A DNA stretch of 64,000 bases from Myoxocephalus aenaeus. Taxonomy: Eukaryota > Chordata > Actinopteri > Perciformes > Cottidae. Each line of letters starts with the position of its first letter. Positions within the stretch are counted from its first letter, which is position 1. Positions 1 to 11,820 of the stretch are shown in pieces. The position numbers were made by a program, and so were the translations under genes. The notes under the pieces were generated by a model. That model was not told where the DNA came from. It was given only the letters and a program-made list of their open reading frames with translations, and made no database searches. The stretch spans positions 5,153,501 through 5,217,500 of the forward strand of contig JBAMJR010000084.1 in assembly GCA_038501785.1 (NCBI GenBank), in the 5' to 3' direction.

Positions 1-468
1 TAGGCAGAGACAGATTCTAACCAGGTGCAAACTGGAAATGCACACACACTTTCACACTGTGTTTGTTGAAATGTCAGCTGGAAATTTGGTCAGCTGGAAA
101 TTTCTTAAACCTGATGTATTTACTCGTGGTTGATTGCCAACCAACTAAGTTTCTGTGTCTGTCATTAAAGAGGTATTTTTGTGAGTTAACAGCGACCTTA
201 ATCTTTGACCACTACAATTACATCATTTCATCCTTGAGTCTTATTGCCACATCTTTTGGCAAGCATCTCTTCTCTCTTTTGGTCACGTTGACATTCTCGC
301 ATTACAACAGACATGTCTAACAGACGTTTAAGTTCAATATAACCTTTGTTTACATTCTGTAAATTCTGCATTAAACAATGACATACAGTTTGACAAAATA
401 GAGATTAAACGATAGAAAATGAGCCGTTAGCGGCAGCCCTACAGCACAGTATGTAGCGTTAGTGTTAC
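1..468. other. smc1b intron sequence, no exon seen
   Basis: The smc1b reading frame ends at a GTAACA donor at 464-468. No segment in the leftmost 468 bases matches the next part of SMC1B (end of coiled coil 2) on either strand, so this is taken as intron. No transposon was recognised here. Confidence 0.6.
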
Positions 469-3400
469 TTGTTGGTCTCTTTGAGGCTCTTGGTGTTCTG
501 GTCCAGCTCAGCTTTGGCAGCGGCCACCTGGCTCTTCTTAGACAGCAGCTGGTCCTCCAGCTCCAGCTGTTTTCTCTGACCGTCCTCCACCGCTACCAGC
601 AGCTTCTCCTCCTCCTTGAGGGGGGGGGGTGAGGGGTGGAAACATCAGGCTGCTGAATTGTTTTATTTCACACCAGCTACTTAAATGTCCCCAAATGTCC
701 TCAGGATTTCTTAAATCTCGATTGGAGGAAATGGATAATCCAGGAGGATTAATTCAACCTGTCGTTCTGGACACATTTTACCCGCCTGGCGGTGAGAACA
801 CAGTATTAATGCAGTCCACTACCTCCCTCTGCTCGGCCATGGTTCTCTCCTCCTTGACGATGGTTTCCTCCATTTTTTCGAGCTTTTTTTTCTGCTGCGC
901 CAGTTGGTCTTGTTCGTACTCTAGCCGTGTATTCAAGCGGGTGCACTGACTCTCAAACTCCAGCCTGAGAAGAGAGACATGTTGTTGACAAGGTGTTTAT
1001 GTTGTAAAACTCAACGTCCTTATAAGAACCATCAAGGTAATACAAGCACAGAATCATGTAATTACACACAACTAGTTTATTTTGAACCAGAAGTTACATA
1101 CAAGCATTAGTAGTAAGTAGAATGTTATGGCTGACCTGAACGCTTCAAAGCCTCTAACATTGCCATGGTAATTAACGTCCAAATCAATATTCAAATGCAT
1201 CCTTTTCCTTCTCTTTAATAGAGTGTATTGCTCCAAACATCTCAAATAGCCCATGAAATAAGCAATAGTAACCTCACATTATGCATTGAAATTAATTATT
1301 TTTGAGTCTGTCTCAGACGGATGTTTGTAAAAGGTGCAGCGCCGTCCCGGGAAATTAAACACAAAGTAGGAGATCGACAGATCTCAACAAAACTAGGTGT
1401 TTTAATATGTTTTGCATAAACTACAGTCTTTTTTTACAAATTAATGTGTTTAAAGGACTACCTACAAGAAAAAATGTAATATAAAAAAAACGATGTTGTC
1501 CTACTGACTGAACGTGAACGGGTGCTACCGGGCAAGAATTTTTACTCAAAACAATCGTTTTCGTTTGAGTGAAAGGCGACTGGCTCTCGTAAGGAGGCTG
1601 TTATGATGTTGGTGTGTTTTGTGTTCCTGTTTTATTTTGAAGGTCCTTACCTCTTGTGTCCTCTGCTCCCCTGCACTTCCTGCCCCTCCGATTGTCTGCC
1701 CTGTCTGCTAATTGTTTCCTGCTGTGTCCAATCACCTGCCCCTCCCCTGTGTATTTAAACCCTGTTTGTCTTGTGGCTCAGTGTGGGATTGTACTGCGTA
1801 TTACGGTGAGTAGGCTGTGTGTGTCCTGTTGGCGCTGGTTTTTTAATTCCCGTTTGTGTTCTTCGACCTTTTTCCCTCGGCCTGTTGGAGGCCTGTCCTT
1901 AGTTTTTGTAAATATTCTTTTTGAACTGTTGCTCTGGTGTTTTTGGTCCTTTTTCGTACCCCACCCCGTAACAGAGGCTCTCTTTTTACACCCACTTTTC
2001 GTGTGTGTCTAAGCGTGCATTGTGTGTGATTAATGCACACAATGCAAACAGTGAGCATGCCTGTACCTTTCTGTGATGCAATTTTCTTATTTTAGCAACT
2101 GTTACAGACATTAAATGATGAGATAAATGAGATACTGCGATCAAAGATCATACAGATTAATTGTCCTTTTCATTCCAAGTTCATCATGTGCATCAGGGAT
2201 TTTGCTGGTGAAGCTTGGCGCGGTACGGTGATGAAGATACCGCTGTGTTTTTTTTTGTCGTACCGCTTCCTGTCGAGCTCGGTCTGCTGTTTCAGGTGCT
2301 CCTGTTCGTACTCTCTGATGCAGCCCATGCCGATCTCAGCACAGAAGTCAGAAAACACAACGTCCTCCATCTAAATGCCACAATAAATGTAAAATATCAC
2401 ATTTGCTTCAATGGGGTTTCGGATTCTGAACAGCATATAAGACTCCTTCTGTTCGAAGAACCTCGCTCAGGATAAAGAAAAGAGAACTTTTAATGGGGGG
2501 GGGGAAGGAACAGAAGAGGGATTCCTCTCCCTGGACGAACAGCTGAGCAATGGATGTATAGAATAAATCAATATAGTAAAATGAAAGTATAAGAAAAATA
2601 TGCACCAGCCATTAGACAATGCCCGATAGCTTTAGCAGATGTCAGTGAAATACTTTATTTAGCGCTTGAAAAATCCTATTTGGTTTTATGTAATTCTGTT
2701 ATCTCGTGGTCAAGACCCAAAATGTTACTGAGAGAGATGAACATACGACAACCAGGTTTGGTTCACTTTCATTGAGGCGTTTAACCGAAACCGTAGATGA
2801 CGGCGTGTGCCAGCCGTACCTGGTCGATCTGGTCTCTGATGCTCTTCATCTCCGCTTCCTTCGCCTCCACGCTCTCCTGCTGCATCTGGATTTCAGAGTC
2901 CAGGTTTGCAAGTTCGCTCTCCATGCGAGAAATCTCCTGAAAACAGACGGCAGGAGATTTCTGCTTCCTGTGTCACAACCACACAGTAAATCCTTGAACA
3001 TCTCGTGCAATTTGGGATTAGAAGATTGAACAAGAAACACCAGGGGCTTTGATTAACCAGACATGCCAAAGAACACAATCATGATAACATGCGAATGAGT
3101 TAAAGTTCTGTGGCCCTTACTGCTTGGCATTGAGGGATGTTTTTCTTCTGAATGTTGTCCAGTTCTACATTGGAGTATTTGAGGCGGGTGTGAGCTCCCT
3201 GAGCCTGAGCAACTGTCTGTTTCAGGTCTGAGTCCTTCCGCTTCAGCTTCATCAAATCCTGTCAGAGGGCCGAGACGCAGATTGAAAGTGAATTAATTAT
3301 TATTCGGCCCATTTGTATGTCGGGTTCTTGACAAAATAACACAGCCATTAATACACAGTATGTTTATGGCAGTACATAATGTATAGCAACAACACACAAG

Positions 3401-6400
3401 TATTTTTGAGTCATGTGTCACAGGCCAGGGAATTAACTAAAGCAATTTACATAAAATAAACCTTTACGGCGCTGAAGTTTACATCCTGATATTGTGTGTG
3501 TGTTGACTCACGCGCATCTCTGCCATCAGCTGTTCCTTGCGTGCCTTCAGCCGCGTCATGTCCTTCTCGTCCCAGCATCGGGCTTTGGTCCGCAGGCTGC
3601 TGGAGCCTCCAGAGATCACGCCTGCCTTTGTGAACAGCGTCCCGTCCAGAGCCACCGTCTACAGGGAACACATGTGATCACGCGTCTGCTGGCAGCCCAG
3701 CACTTCAGGCAGTAAAAGCAAGTTCGGGGCTGCAGGTGGTAATATTAGAGGAGGCCGTTTGGATTTTGGGAGATTCATAATGTTGCCTCTTTCAAATGAT
3801 TATTTTGTACCTTTTTTACCTGCAGAATTTATTATTATAGGAACAACTAACGGATTAAGCTATGAAAGACGACAAAAACTGTTCTGCAATGCTGCGTTAG
3901 GGTTTCTACACAAATTCCATTTCACTTTTCCAGACTAAAATGTTCAATTATTGCCATAAGATTGTTGCAAGGTACTGTAGCTCATGCAATTAAATTCGGA
4001 CCAAACCCAGACAAGTTCAATGCGCATCATTCTTAGCTGTATATCCTCAACCAGCACATTAACTTCAGTTCACCATGGAACTAGAAAAGAGAACTGCGGT
4101 CCATTGCCTTTCTTTTGACGAGATCAATCTCTTTCTGGCTTGCACTCTCTCATACAGTGGTAAATATTTTTTGATCCACTAGCGCCATGAAAAACACTCT
4201 GCTTGTATGAATATTAGTCACAGAGAGCTTACCTTAATGCGCGCTGGTCCGTCAAAGGCCACGCTCCTCGCTTCTTTGATGGTCTCGCACACCAGAGCGT
4301 TGCCGCAGACAAACTGCACCACCTTCCTAAGATGGGCGGAGCCGGCGGCGTTGTTAACCTGCACGACATCGACCACCATCTTGGCACCGGGTATCTCCCT
4401 CAGCCGCTCATTCAGAGGACTCACCTGGAGCACACGCAGTGGTGATGGCTACTATGAATGGCAGAGAAATTATCCGGCATACTGAAAAAACACATCACCT
4501 TCTTTACCATTTTGCAGTTTCAGCCGTCTAAAAACAAGTACTTACATCCAAGTAGTCGATGGGCAGGAAGGTCTCGCGTTCGGCTCCCTCTTCCTTGATG
4601 AAACCGATACAGTCACGAGCCACTTTCTCCGAGGACACTACGATGGCGTTCATGAAGCGGCCAAACACCTTGATGACGGCCAGCTGGTACTTCTTATGGA
4701 CGGGGCTGCACAAGTCAGACAGACGACCAAACTGGGACGAGAAGTAAAGAAAATATGAAGAAACGGTTTCAGAATCATTTCTATTGATAAAGTTAAAGGC
4801 TTTTTGAACCTCAAATAGTGAATAATGACTGATATTTATAAATAATCATGTGGTTCACAAGGTTTAAAAAAAAAAACAATATATAAACGCTCTCTAAAGA
4901 AGCAGCTAGACATGAGTTGCACAGAAGAAAATGCCCTCAGTAAGCATGAAGACAGACAAGGGTCTTTAAATTATTAAGATCTACATGACAAATGACCCCC
5001 ATACTAAAGTGGTTTATAGCTACTGTATATTTTAACGATGCTTGAAGGAAAAAAGTATTTAGATTCATAGGATTCATTATTCATTATCATCTTCCGGGTA
5101 ACTGAATTGGGCATGAGGGGTGTTCGATACCAAGGAGTTGACTGAAGTCAGCGCTCTCCAAGGCGCTGATCTTGAAGTGAATTTCGTTAATAAGACTTGT
5201 TTAGTTTAGAGGTTTGGGGGTTTTTCCAAGCCAATTTATTCCTTTAGCGCGTCTTCAGCCTCTCATTGCGGATCCCTACTCTCTCAGCCTTACTGCTTGT
5301 GCTCGTCTGTCTCTTACCACTGTTTCGGGGTAGAGATTGCAGAGCCTCTCGAGCAGCTCGTTGCGTCGCTGCTGGCATCTGCTCTCCTGGCTGTCCAGAT
5401 GGGCGTTCCCCAGCTCCTCCAGCACCTGGCCCAGCTCCAGATTCAGCGCCACGCTGCGCTGGCGGCCTCGCTGCAGCTCCGCACTGAGGCCCTCCTCCAG
5501 CTGACGGTACTCTTCGAGGGACGACCTGAAACAGCCAGTGACTCTGTAAAGTTTGCTGGGATTCCATCTGTGATGTTACGTATAGAATTTGTCATTTATA
5601 AATAACCGTAAAGTTCAATCAACAGCTGACAGGCAGGGACAGACGCGTGGTACACGGTGTGCACATGTCGTACTTGCAGGACTTGGTGTACTCTTCGAGC
5701 TTCTCTGCTCTGCGTATCAAATCTTCCAGCTGAGTCTGGTTGCTCCTGATGGAAACCTACAACGGATGACATTCAAAGAGAAATCAAAGCGACGATAATT
5801 ATTTTTGTGTTTGCTTTTTGTGTTTGCTTTGGTGGAGGCAAACCCCTCTGCACACAAGCGGTAGAAAGACAAAGTAAGCAACTAGCTGGTGAACATGGTG
5901 CCAGACATTTCCCTCAGGAGACCAAAAAACAGAGCGAAAACAGAGAATATTTGATTTACAGCTGCAAAAATGTGTGCCACTGACAGTACCTCCACTTCCT
6001 TCTTACGCCGCTGGTCGAAAGCCATCTTCTCGTTGTCCGCTCTCACCTCCCAGTGCAGCTTCTCGGCCTGCTGGCTGAGGACCGCCCCCTGCTTTCGGGC
6101 CAGCTCCTTCAGCTCTTTGTAACGCTCCAGCTGTAGCAGAAAACACACAAGTCTATAACAATACCGGGGATTTTTCACAATTCTTGTACGAAACATACAC
6201 TCCTTTATTACGGTTTGCAAAGTGTTGTTGTTTCTTGCCAAAAACTAAATTTTACAAGATTACATTTAAACACTAAACAATAATAACGTTATAATTTACC
6301 ATCACCCAATGGAAAGCATCAAGTAACGCACTGCAAACAACAGCTGTTAGCTCCCTTATCGGCATACGCCTCTGCAGCTACAGTACCTTTTCAGAATTTG

Positions 6401-9400
6401 AGCTGACTTGGTAACAAGACATCCCGAGGAGACTTGTATGCAAAAACACAATAAAGGATTTATGAAACTATCATTGTTTTTGTCCCTTGTGATCTAACGG
6501 TATCTGCAGTTAGGTTATGTGGTTAATTGCTTTACAATTTCTGATTCATGGCTGTTTAATATGCATTTATTGGCAAGATAAGCATTGGTGGTTATATTAG
6601 ATTAAATCAGATACAGTATATGTAGTGGATCTTCAACATTCTATTCAAATTTCTGATTTAATATTATAATATATACAATCTGCAGCTCTACCAAAGGGTT
6701 GAAAATCCAAACTCATTATGTGTAAGTCGCCACCAAAACTTGTTGTGGTAAATTAATGTACTGTAGAAAGAGTATGTGAGTAACGCATTGTATAATATCA
6801 TGTTTAGACTTTGTGTCGCACAAAACCAAACCCTGACCTTTAACCTACTATATTCACGATCATGTCAACTGACAGGAAAGGAGCTTGACACAGACTCACC
6901 TGATCGTCATCCAGCTCGATGTCTCTGTTCAGCGAGGCTTCCTTCTTCTTCTGCTGCTTCTCATAGTTCCTCCAGGTCCTCTCCAGTTCAGAGATCTCCT
7001 GCCTTTCTTCTGCTAGCTCCTGCTCTTTAGTAGCAATCAGCTTCTGACTCTTCCTCATGGCTTCACGGACATCCCCCGCCTTCTTCATGTGATGGCTGGT
7101 GTTAACTTTGGCTTTGATGTACTGGGATCGACACTGGGACAGGACATGCGCCTGGGCACTGAGTGACAGAGTTAGATGGGAACTAAGTTCATTTAAGTTG
7201 TCATTCAATATATGTCAGATCCAAACTTAAGCTTATTGTTGGAGACTTGTCTTAAAAGCATCACTTTATGGAGTAACAAAACAACTGATGAGGGAAGTGT
7301 ATCCATTAGCTATACTTTAGGGTAGTTTCTGATGTACTGGTTAATACTCTTGTCCCCCCAGGTATAATTTTAAATCCACACAAACCGTATCTCCTTGTCT
7401 ATGTGCTGCTGCTCTCTGGTGAGACGGCCATGTTCCTTCTTGTAGGTTTTGACCGTCTGCTCTTCCTTCATTAGTGCGTTGTTCTTCGCAGCTGCAGCGA
7501 TCTGTTTCTCCTTCAGGATGTCGCTTAGAACGTTGACGCCCTTCTCATTACAGAAGAGCTCAGCCAGGCTCATCTGCAGGCGGTTTTGGTGAAGGTTGTC
7601 CACCAGCGTCTGGTACTTCTGGGCCTGGTAAAGTGTGTGTGTGTGTGTGTGTGTGTGGGTAGAAGACCAGTTAATGGATTGACAAAGAGAAACTAAGGCT
7701 ACTGAACTACAATTCAGTTGATGTTAAATAGTTAATTAATGTGAACCTATTTCTGCTGCTACATCAACAGAGAACGCTTGGGCCACATCCCAGGCGAGTA
7801 TAAAGCATCGTAAGAAGAAAATTTGAATAGATCAAAAGAGCAAAGTTTAAGAAAATGATCAAGATTAAAGGTTGCAGGCACATGCAGATAAACCCCACTT
7901 GATGCTCAAGCATCTTGGCCTCTACAAAAAGAAATGCTATTTTGGCAAGACTTGTTTCTTTTATGTATAAGTTTTGCAATTAAAAAAACATTCAGCGATT
8001 TGTATTGCCTTTCAAAACTGAGAATCTGACAATCCCCTTAACGGTGGGTTTGAACACAACTGCCTCTGTCCCTTTGTGTGTGTGTGTGTGTGTAGTTCAA
8101 CACTATGAATGCCTTTGAGGAATGATTGTGCACAAATGTATGTTAATATCCCAAATGATTATTAGCTATATGAGAGTAGGTTTTTTACCCCACCGTATTA
8201 TGTCAAAACAGCAATAGACTCTTTTGACTTGATTCATGGTCGGAGGAACTAGCTTGTTTCGTTTTGTGTTCACCTCTAGTGAACTGAAAACAAGTCATTC
8301 CAAGGGGATTTTTGTTGTTTGTTGAAGCCCTTCATGTTGTTTTCAGGGAGAACGTTAAAGCCCTTCATTCTAGAAGCAGAAACACAAGTGACAGTTTTAT
8401 AGTAGCACTGTGTCCTCCAGATTAGAAAATGAATAAAAGCCACCTGCTCTCATCTACACACTACATTTGTCTGAGTGCACATTAATGTAGCTGGCAGGTA
8501 AAATAACTGCAAGTGTGTGTTGACTTTGGGGATTTGGGTGAACAAGCCACTGTGGCTGGGTGTTTGCCTTTACCTCTATTTTCTCCTGGGACACCTGTTT
8601 CCTCTCGACAGTAGCAGACTTCTTCTTGTTGAAGTGAAACTGTGTGTCCTCTTTAGCCTTCAGCAGGGCCTTCTTCTTCACGTCATACTCTGCAGCGTAC
8701 TCTCTCGACTGACTGATGAGCTCAAACATCTTGGTCCTCTCCTTTGGGTCCTTCAGAGCTATTGACTCCACCGCTCCCTGGTGAGAAGAATAACGAATAA
8801 CAGACTTGTTTGTAAGGCTTTATTACTACAAGCCGTTATAATGGTAAGTCCCTACATAACTCTGTAACGAAAATGTGTTTGGGATCTCATGCAATTAATA
8901 CGACCCTAGAGGGATAATAAATAATTTAACTTAAAATAGGGATAATGCTGTGTATGTACTATAACACCATCACACTGTTGCACTATTGTTTTGTTAGTTC
9001 ATTTAATATTATTCAATTTTTTTATATATATTGTGCATTATTTATATTTAATATTGCTTTACCTATATCTATAATTGCTGCTGTAGCGAAAAAATGTCCC
9101 TTTGCAGGATTAATAAAGTAAATATCTACCTATCTATATGCAAAATAAAGTACTATCTGTGATATGTACTCAGGTGTCCTTTATCCTGTCTTGTTATCTT
9201 TCAACCATGTACTTGTGTGTTTTAGTGCCCATATAAAGTGTGTTTTTTCTATTACGTGTGTATTCACAGCACTTTACATTCATTCACTTATAGATTCCCC
9301 ACAATTAATGAAAACTGTCTGGGCAGGAAAGCGTGAATATAATGAGTATACTGCATATACATCTGCTCACCTGTCCGTCTCCCAAATATTCTACACCACA

Positions 9401-10621
9401 GCATGTTTTAGTGTGTGTCTATGCCAATGTTTACAACAATATTTACAACAGTGTTTATAACAGTGTTTACCTGGAACACCAGACAGTTTCGAGCTTTGGT
9501 CACAATGTCGATCTTCTCCAACTCCTCAATGTATTTGGTCAGTCTGACAACAACACCATTGATGCGATACTCGGAGGAGTCACCTAAAAATCCCAGTGAA
9601 AGACAGTTATAAAAGCAACTGATGGATCCACATGTTGCAAATTAAACTACTGTCCTTGTCTCTACTTGGTACTACTGGGGGCACCTGGGAAGGTGTGTTT
9701 TTCATTCTTTTGCGAATCTGTTTAATGAATAGTAGAATGAAAATAATTGAATTGTGCAGCCCTGTAATCTACCTAACATAGACAATATATCGAGTAATTG
9801 TATACACGATAATACAGTCATGTGACGTTAGATATTATTAGTATATTTCTAGACAACTGTATTCCCTTTAACCTGCCCTCCATGTAAAGCACTGAAGCTT
9901 CCTCAACAGTTAGCTAACTACTAAGCTATAAATAATATGTAAATACTCGGTAAGCTAGAGTCCATTGAACTGACCTAAGATGCTCCGGGAGAAGACGGTC
10001 TCCTGGTCCTCGTCGTCGCAGCACCGCAGGGCCACGCGGGCGGTGTCGCTGACCGGCCGCCCGATGTGGGCTCCGTGGACCAGGTCCCTGAGGTGCTTCA
10101 CCCGCAGAGAGGCGACCCGCTCCCCCATGGCGAAGCTCAGGGCGTCCATCACATTGGACTTGCCTAGTGTGATATTAAAACCTTCAGCATAGCTCTGAAT
10201 AACTGACCTTAACGGAGCGCTTTCAGCCGTTGGTGTTTTAGCTAGCTAGCTATGTTTGCTAAGCTAGCCTTAGTATAACGTTAGCAAAAGACAAATAAAT
10301 GCTTTACCCGAAATAAACAATTATATTCAGTGATTTATAAATAGTCCACTATCTAAAAAAAAATTATATTTGAACGTAAGGTCACCATTGTATTTTAGCT
10401 AACAACCTTAATATTAACTAAACTAACCTAGCCATTAAGCTACCGTGCTAGTAGCATCGATAGCTAACGTTAGCTCGCTAGACATTTACATTGACATAAA
10501 AAGCTAGCTTACCAGAACCATTTGTGCCAATTATACAATTGAATCGCATGAACGGCCCGATGACGGTTTTCCCCCGCCACGACTTGAAGTTTTCAACGTC
10601 AATTTGTTTGAGATACCCCAT
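469..10621 (-). CDS. smc1b: SMC1B, meiosis-specific cohesin SMC subunit (5' 17 exons; 3' end outside window)
   Basis: Structural ATPase of the meiotic cohesin ring: it pairs with SMC3 at the hinge and with a kleisin (RAD21L/REC8) at the heads, holding sister chromatids and organising chromosome axes in germ cells. The start MGYLKQIDVENFKSWRG opens the ABC head. Walker A GTNGSGKSN (about residues 32-40) is split by intron 1. Coiled coil 1 spans about 150-500, the hinge about 510-680 (KKYQLAVIKVFGRF near 530, GVISGG near 655), and coiled coil 2 continues to residue 906. SMC1 proteins are about 1,235 residues, so the ABC signature, Walker B and D-loop exons are missing to the left of position 1. 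SMC1B rather than SMC1A: QYIKAKVNTSHHMKK, FGRFMNAIVVSSEKVARDC and VCGNALVCETIKEA follow SMC1B. The 17 exons join in frame without stops. Start codon 10619-10621. Confidence 0.95.
1599..1973 (+). mobile_element. Solo LTR, gypsy/ERV-like, with perfect 5-bp target duplication
   Basis: A 375-bp block starts TGTTATGATG and ends CCCGTAACA, so it has the TG..CA termini of a long terminal repeat. It is flanked on both sides by GAGGC (1594-1598 and 1974-1978), a 5-bp target-site duplication. A TATA-like GTATTTAAAC at 1751-1760 gives the plus orientation, opposite to the host gene smc1b, in whose intron it lies. No internal retroelement genes remain, as expected after recombination between two LTRs. 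The clade (gypsy or ERV) cannot be fixed by eye. Confidence 0.85.
7633..7658. repeat. (GT)n microsatellite beside an smc1b acceptor
   Basis: A run of about 13 GT units starts nine bases outside exon 7386-7624. On the transcribed strand this is a CA repeat immediately before the acceptor CTTTACCAG. Confidence 0.9.
8075..8093. repeat. (TG)n microsatellite in smc1b intron
   Basis: Short TG run with no other feature nearby. Confidence 0.9.
9090..9135 (+). repeat. LINE 3'-tail fragment
   Basis: TTTGCAGGATTAATAAAGTA followed by imperfect CTAT units resembles the 3' end shared by several L2-like LINE tails elsewhere in this window (27620, 31570, 52925). Only the tail is left. Confidence 0.5.
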
Positions 10622-11736
10622 TTTAAGTCCACTTTGTGACAGCAAGTCACTCAGCTAGTTTAAGTGTGAGGGTCGAAGTTCAGAGGCGGGAAGCGGCAAC
10701 TTCCCCTTTTAGAAGGAACGTGTTTTTAGCTGATTGCAGATCAGTTGATGTAACATTACTATGTGCATTCATGGTTAAACACAACACTCATGTAATCCTT
10801 ACTCTAATGTGTATGTTTTAATTGAGGAATACCACTGTATATAAATGCTCTGTTACAAGTAAGTCAAAGTATAAAAGTACTAGCTTCAAAATATACTAGA
10901 AGTACTAGAAGTAAAACTACTCATGATGCATAATGGCTCATTTTAGAATAACACACATGGTATTATTGAATTATAGTAATCAATGCACTAATATGTTTAA
11001 TTTTAAGTACTATATATACTGCTGGGTACTTAAATCCATAATAAGAACTATAAATCTACTAGTACTAGTATCTAATACTTTATATTTATCCTTTTGATCT
11101 GCAAACTAGTAAAGCTTTAAATTAAATGTAGTGCAGTAAAAAGTGAAATGTAGTGGATTCAAAGAACAAGTAACTAAGCTCATTTACTTAACTACTGTAC
11201 TTAAAATGTTGATTTTTGTTATTTATTTAATGCCACTATACTTTTTACACCACTACATTAACTTGACAACATTAGTTACTTTGCAGATTTGGATTATTTA
11301 TTTTTAGAATGATTATGTATGTAATGAAAATGTAAATCAAATAATACATTATTATGTATCATTATAGATCAAGATATATAATGTTGTTTCCATTAGCTTC
11401 ACCTTAACCAGCTGCAACATTAAAAGGGTTAGTGTATACAGTACACATACAATATTGCTAATTATAATCCAGTGATATAATATACTGTATATTATTCTGA
11501 AATTCTCCATATTGAGTACTTGTACTTTTGGGACTTGTAAAAGTAAAATAAGTACTCCTTTAATAACAGCTAATATTATTGTTAGTTAGGAGTAATTAGA
11601 TAGAAATCAAAAAAGTGCTGAGTAATTAAAACATTAAGTATTTAATACAATTATTCTCCAAATGTATCAAGCTAATTGAATTCAGAAAGATTAAAAAAAG
11701 AAGCGCTGAAACACGGACACGTAAAATATTCACGAC
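10622..11736. other. Intergenic: smc1b promoter side and cpa2 downstream flank
   Basis: Both neighbouring genes read leftward, so this 1.1 kb holds the smc1b upstream region (right after 10621) and the DNA beyond the cpa2 poly(A) site. The part from about 10856 to 11570 is AT-rich with many AAGTACT/AGTACTT words and looks like a decayed copy of the repeat seen at 13400-13620. No open frame resembles a protein family. Confidence 0.6.
10685..10692. promoter_or_regulatory. Candidate E2F site upstream of smc1b
   Basis: GGCGGGAA (reverse TTCCCGCC) matches the E2F core and lies 64 bases upstream of the smc1b start codon, in a short GC-rich patch. In mammals Smc1b is a known target of E2F6-mediated repression in somatic cells; use of this site in fish is inference from sequence alone. 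Confidence 0.45.
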
Positions 11737-11742
11737 TTTATT
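11737..11742 (-). terminator. Poly(A) signal of cpa2
   Basis: TTTATT on the plus strand reads AATAAA on the minus strand, 79 bases past the cpa2 stop codon. A 3' UTR of about 100 nt is typical of pancreatic digestive-enzyme genes. Confidence 0.75.
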
Positions 11743-11820
11743 GGTCATTGACATCTGACGATAAAGCCGTTCTGTGTCGATTGATTTTAAAGTGCGTGCT
11801 CCTTCCACCGGTCCCGGCGA

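Larger units (their letters stand above)
469..10621 (-). other. smc1b: Exon map of smc1b
   Basis: Exons in transcript order (high to low coordinate): 10513-10621, 9975-10163, 9471-9583, 8574-8777, 7386-7624, 6900-7158, 5990-6130, 5674-5756, 5318-5525, 4546-4731, 4233-4424, 3512-3658, 3121-3258, 2820-2936, 2264-2370, 823-964, 469-614. Total 2,720 nt, or 906 codons plus two bases. Every intron is GT..AG on the minus strand, and exon phases join without a frameshift. The donor after exon 5 (GTTTGT) is weak but required by phase. Exon 15 ends at GTACGA, which joins the KR and LEFE codons exactly as in other SMC1B proteins. Introns hold the solo LTR at 1599-1973 and short GT repeats; nothing else in them resembles a gene. 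Confidence 0.88.

Noticed and set aside
469..10621. SMC1A instead of SMC1B
   Set aside because: Hinge and coiled-coil residues (FGRFMNAIVV, NTSHHMKK, VCETIKEA) follow SMC1B where SMC1A differs.
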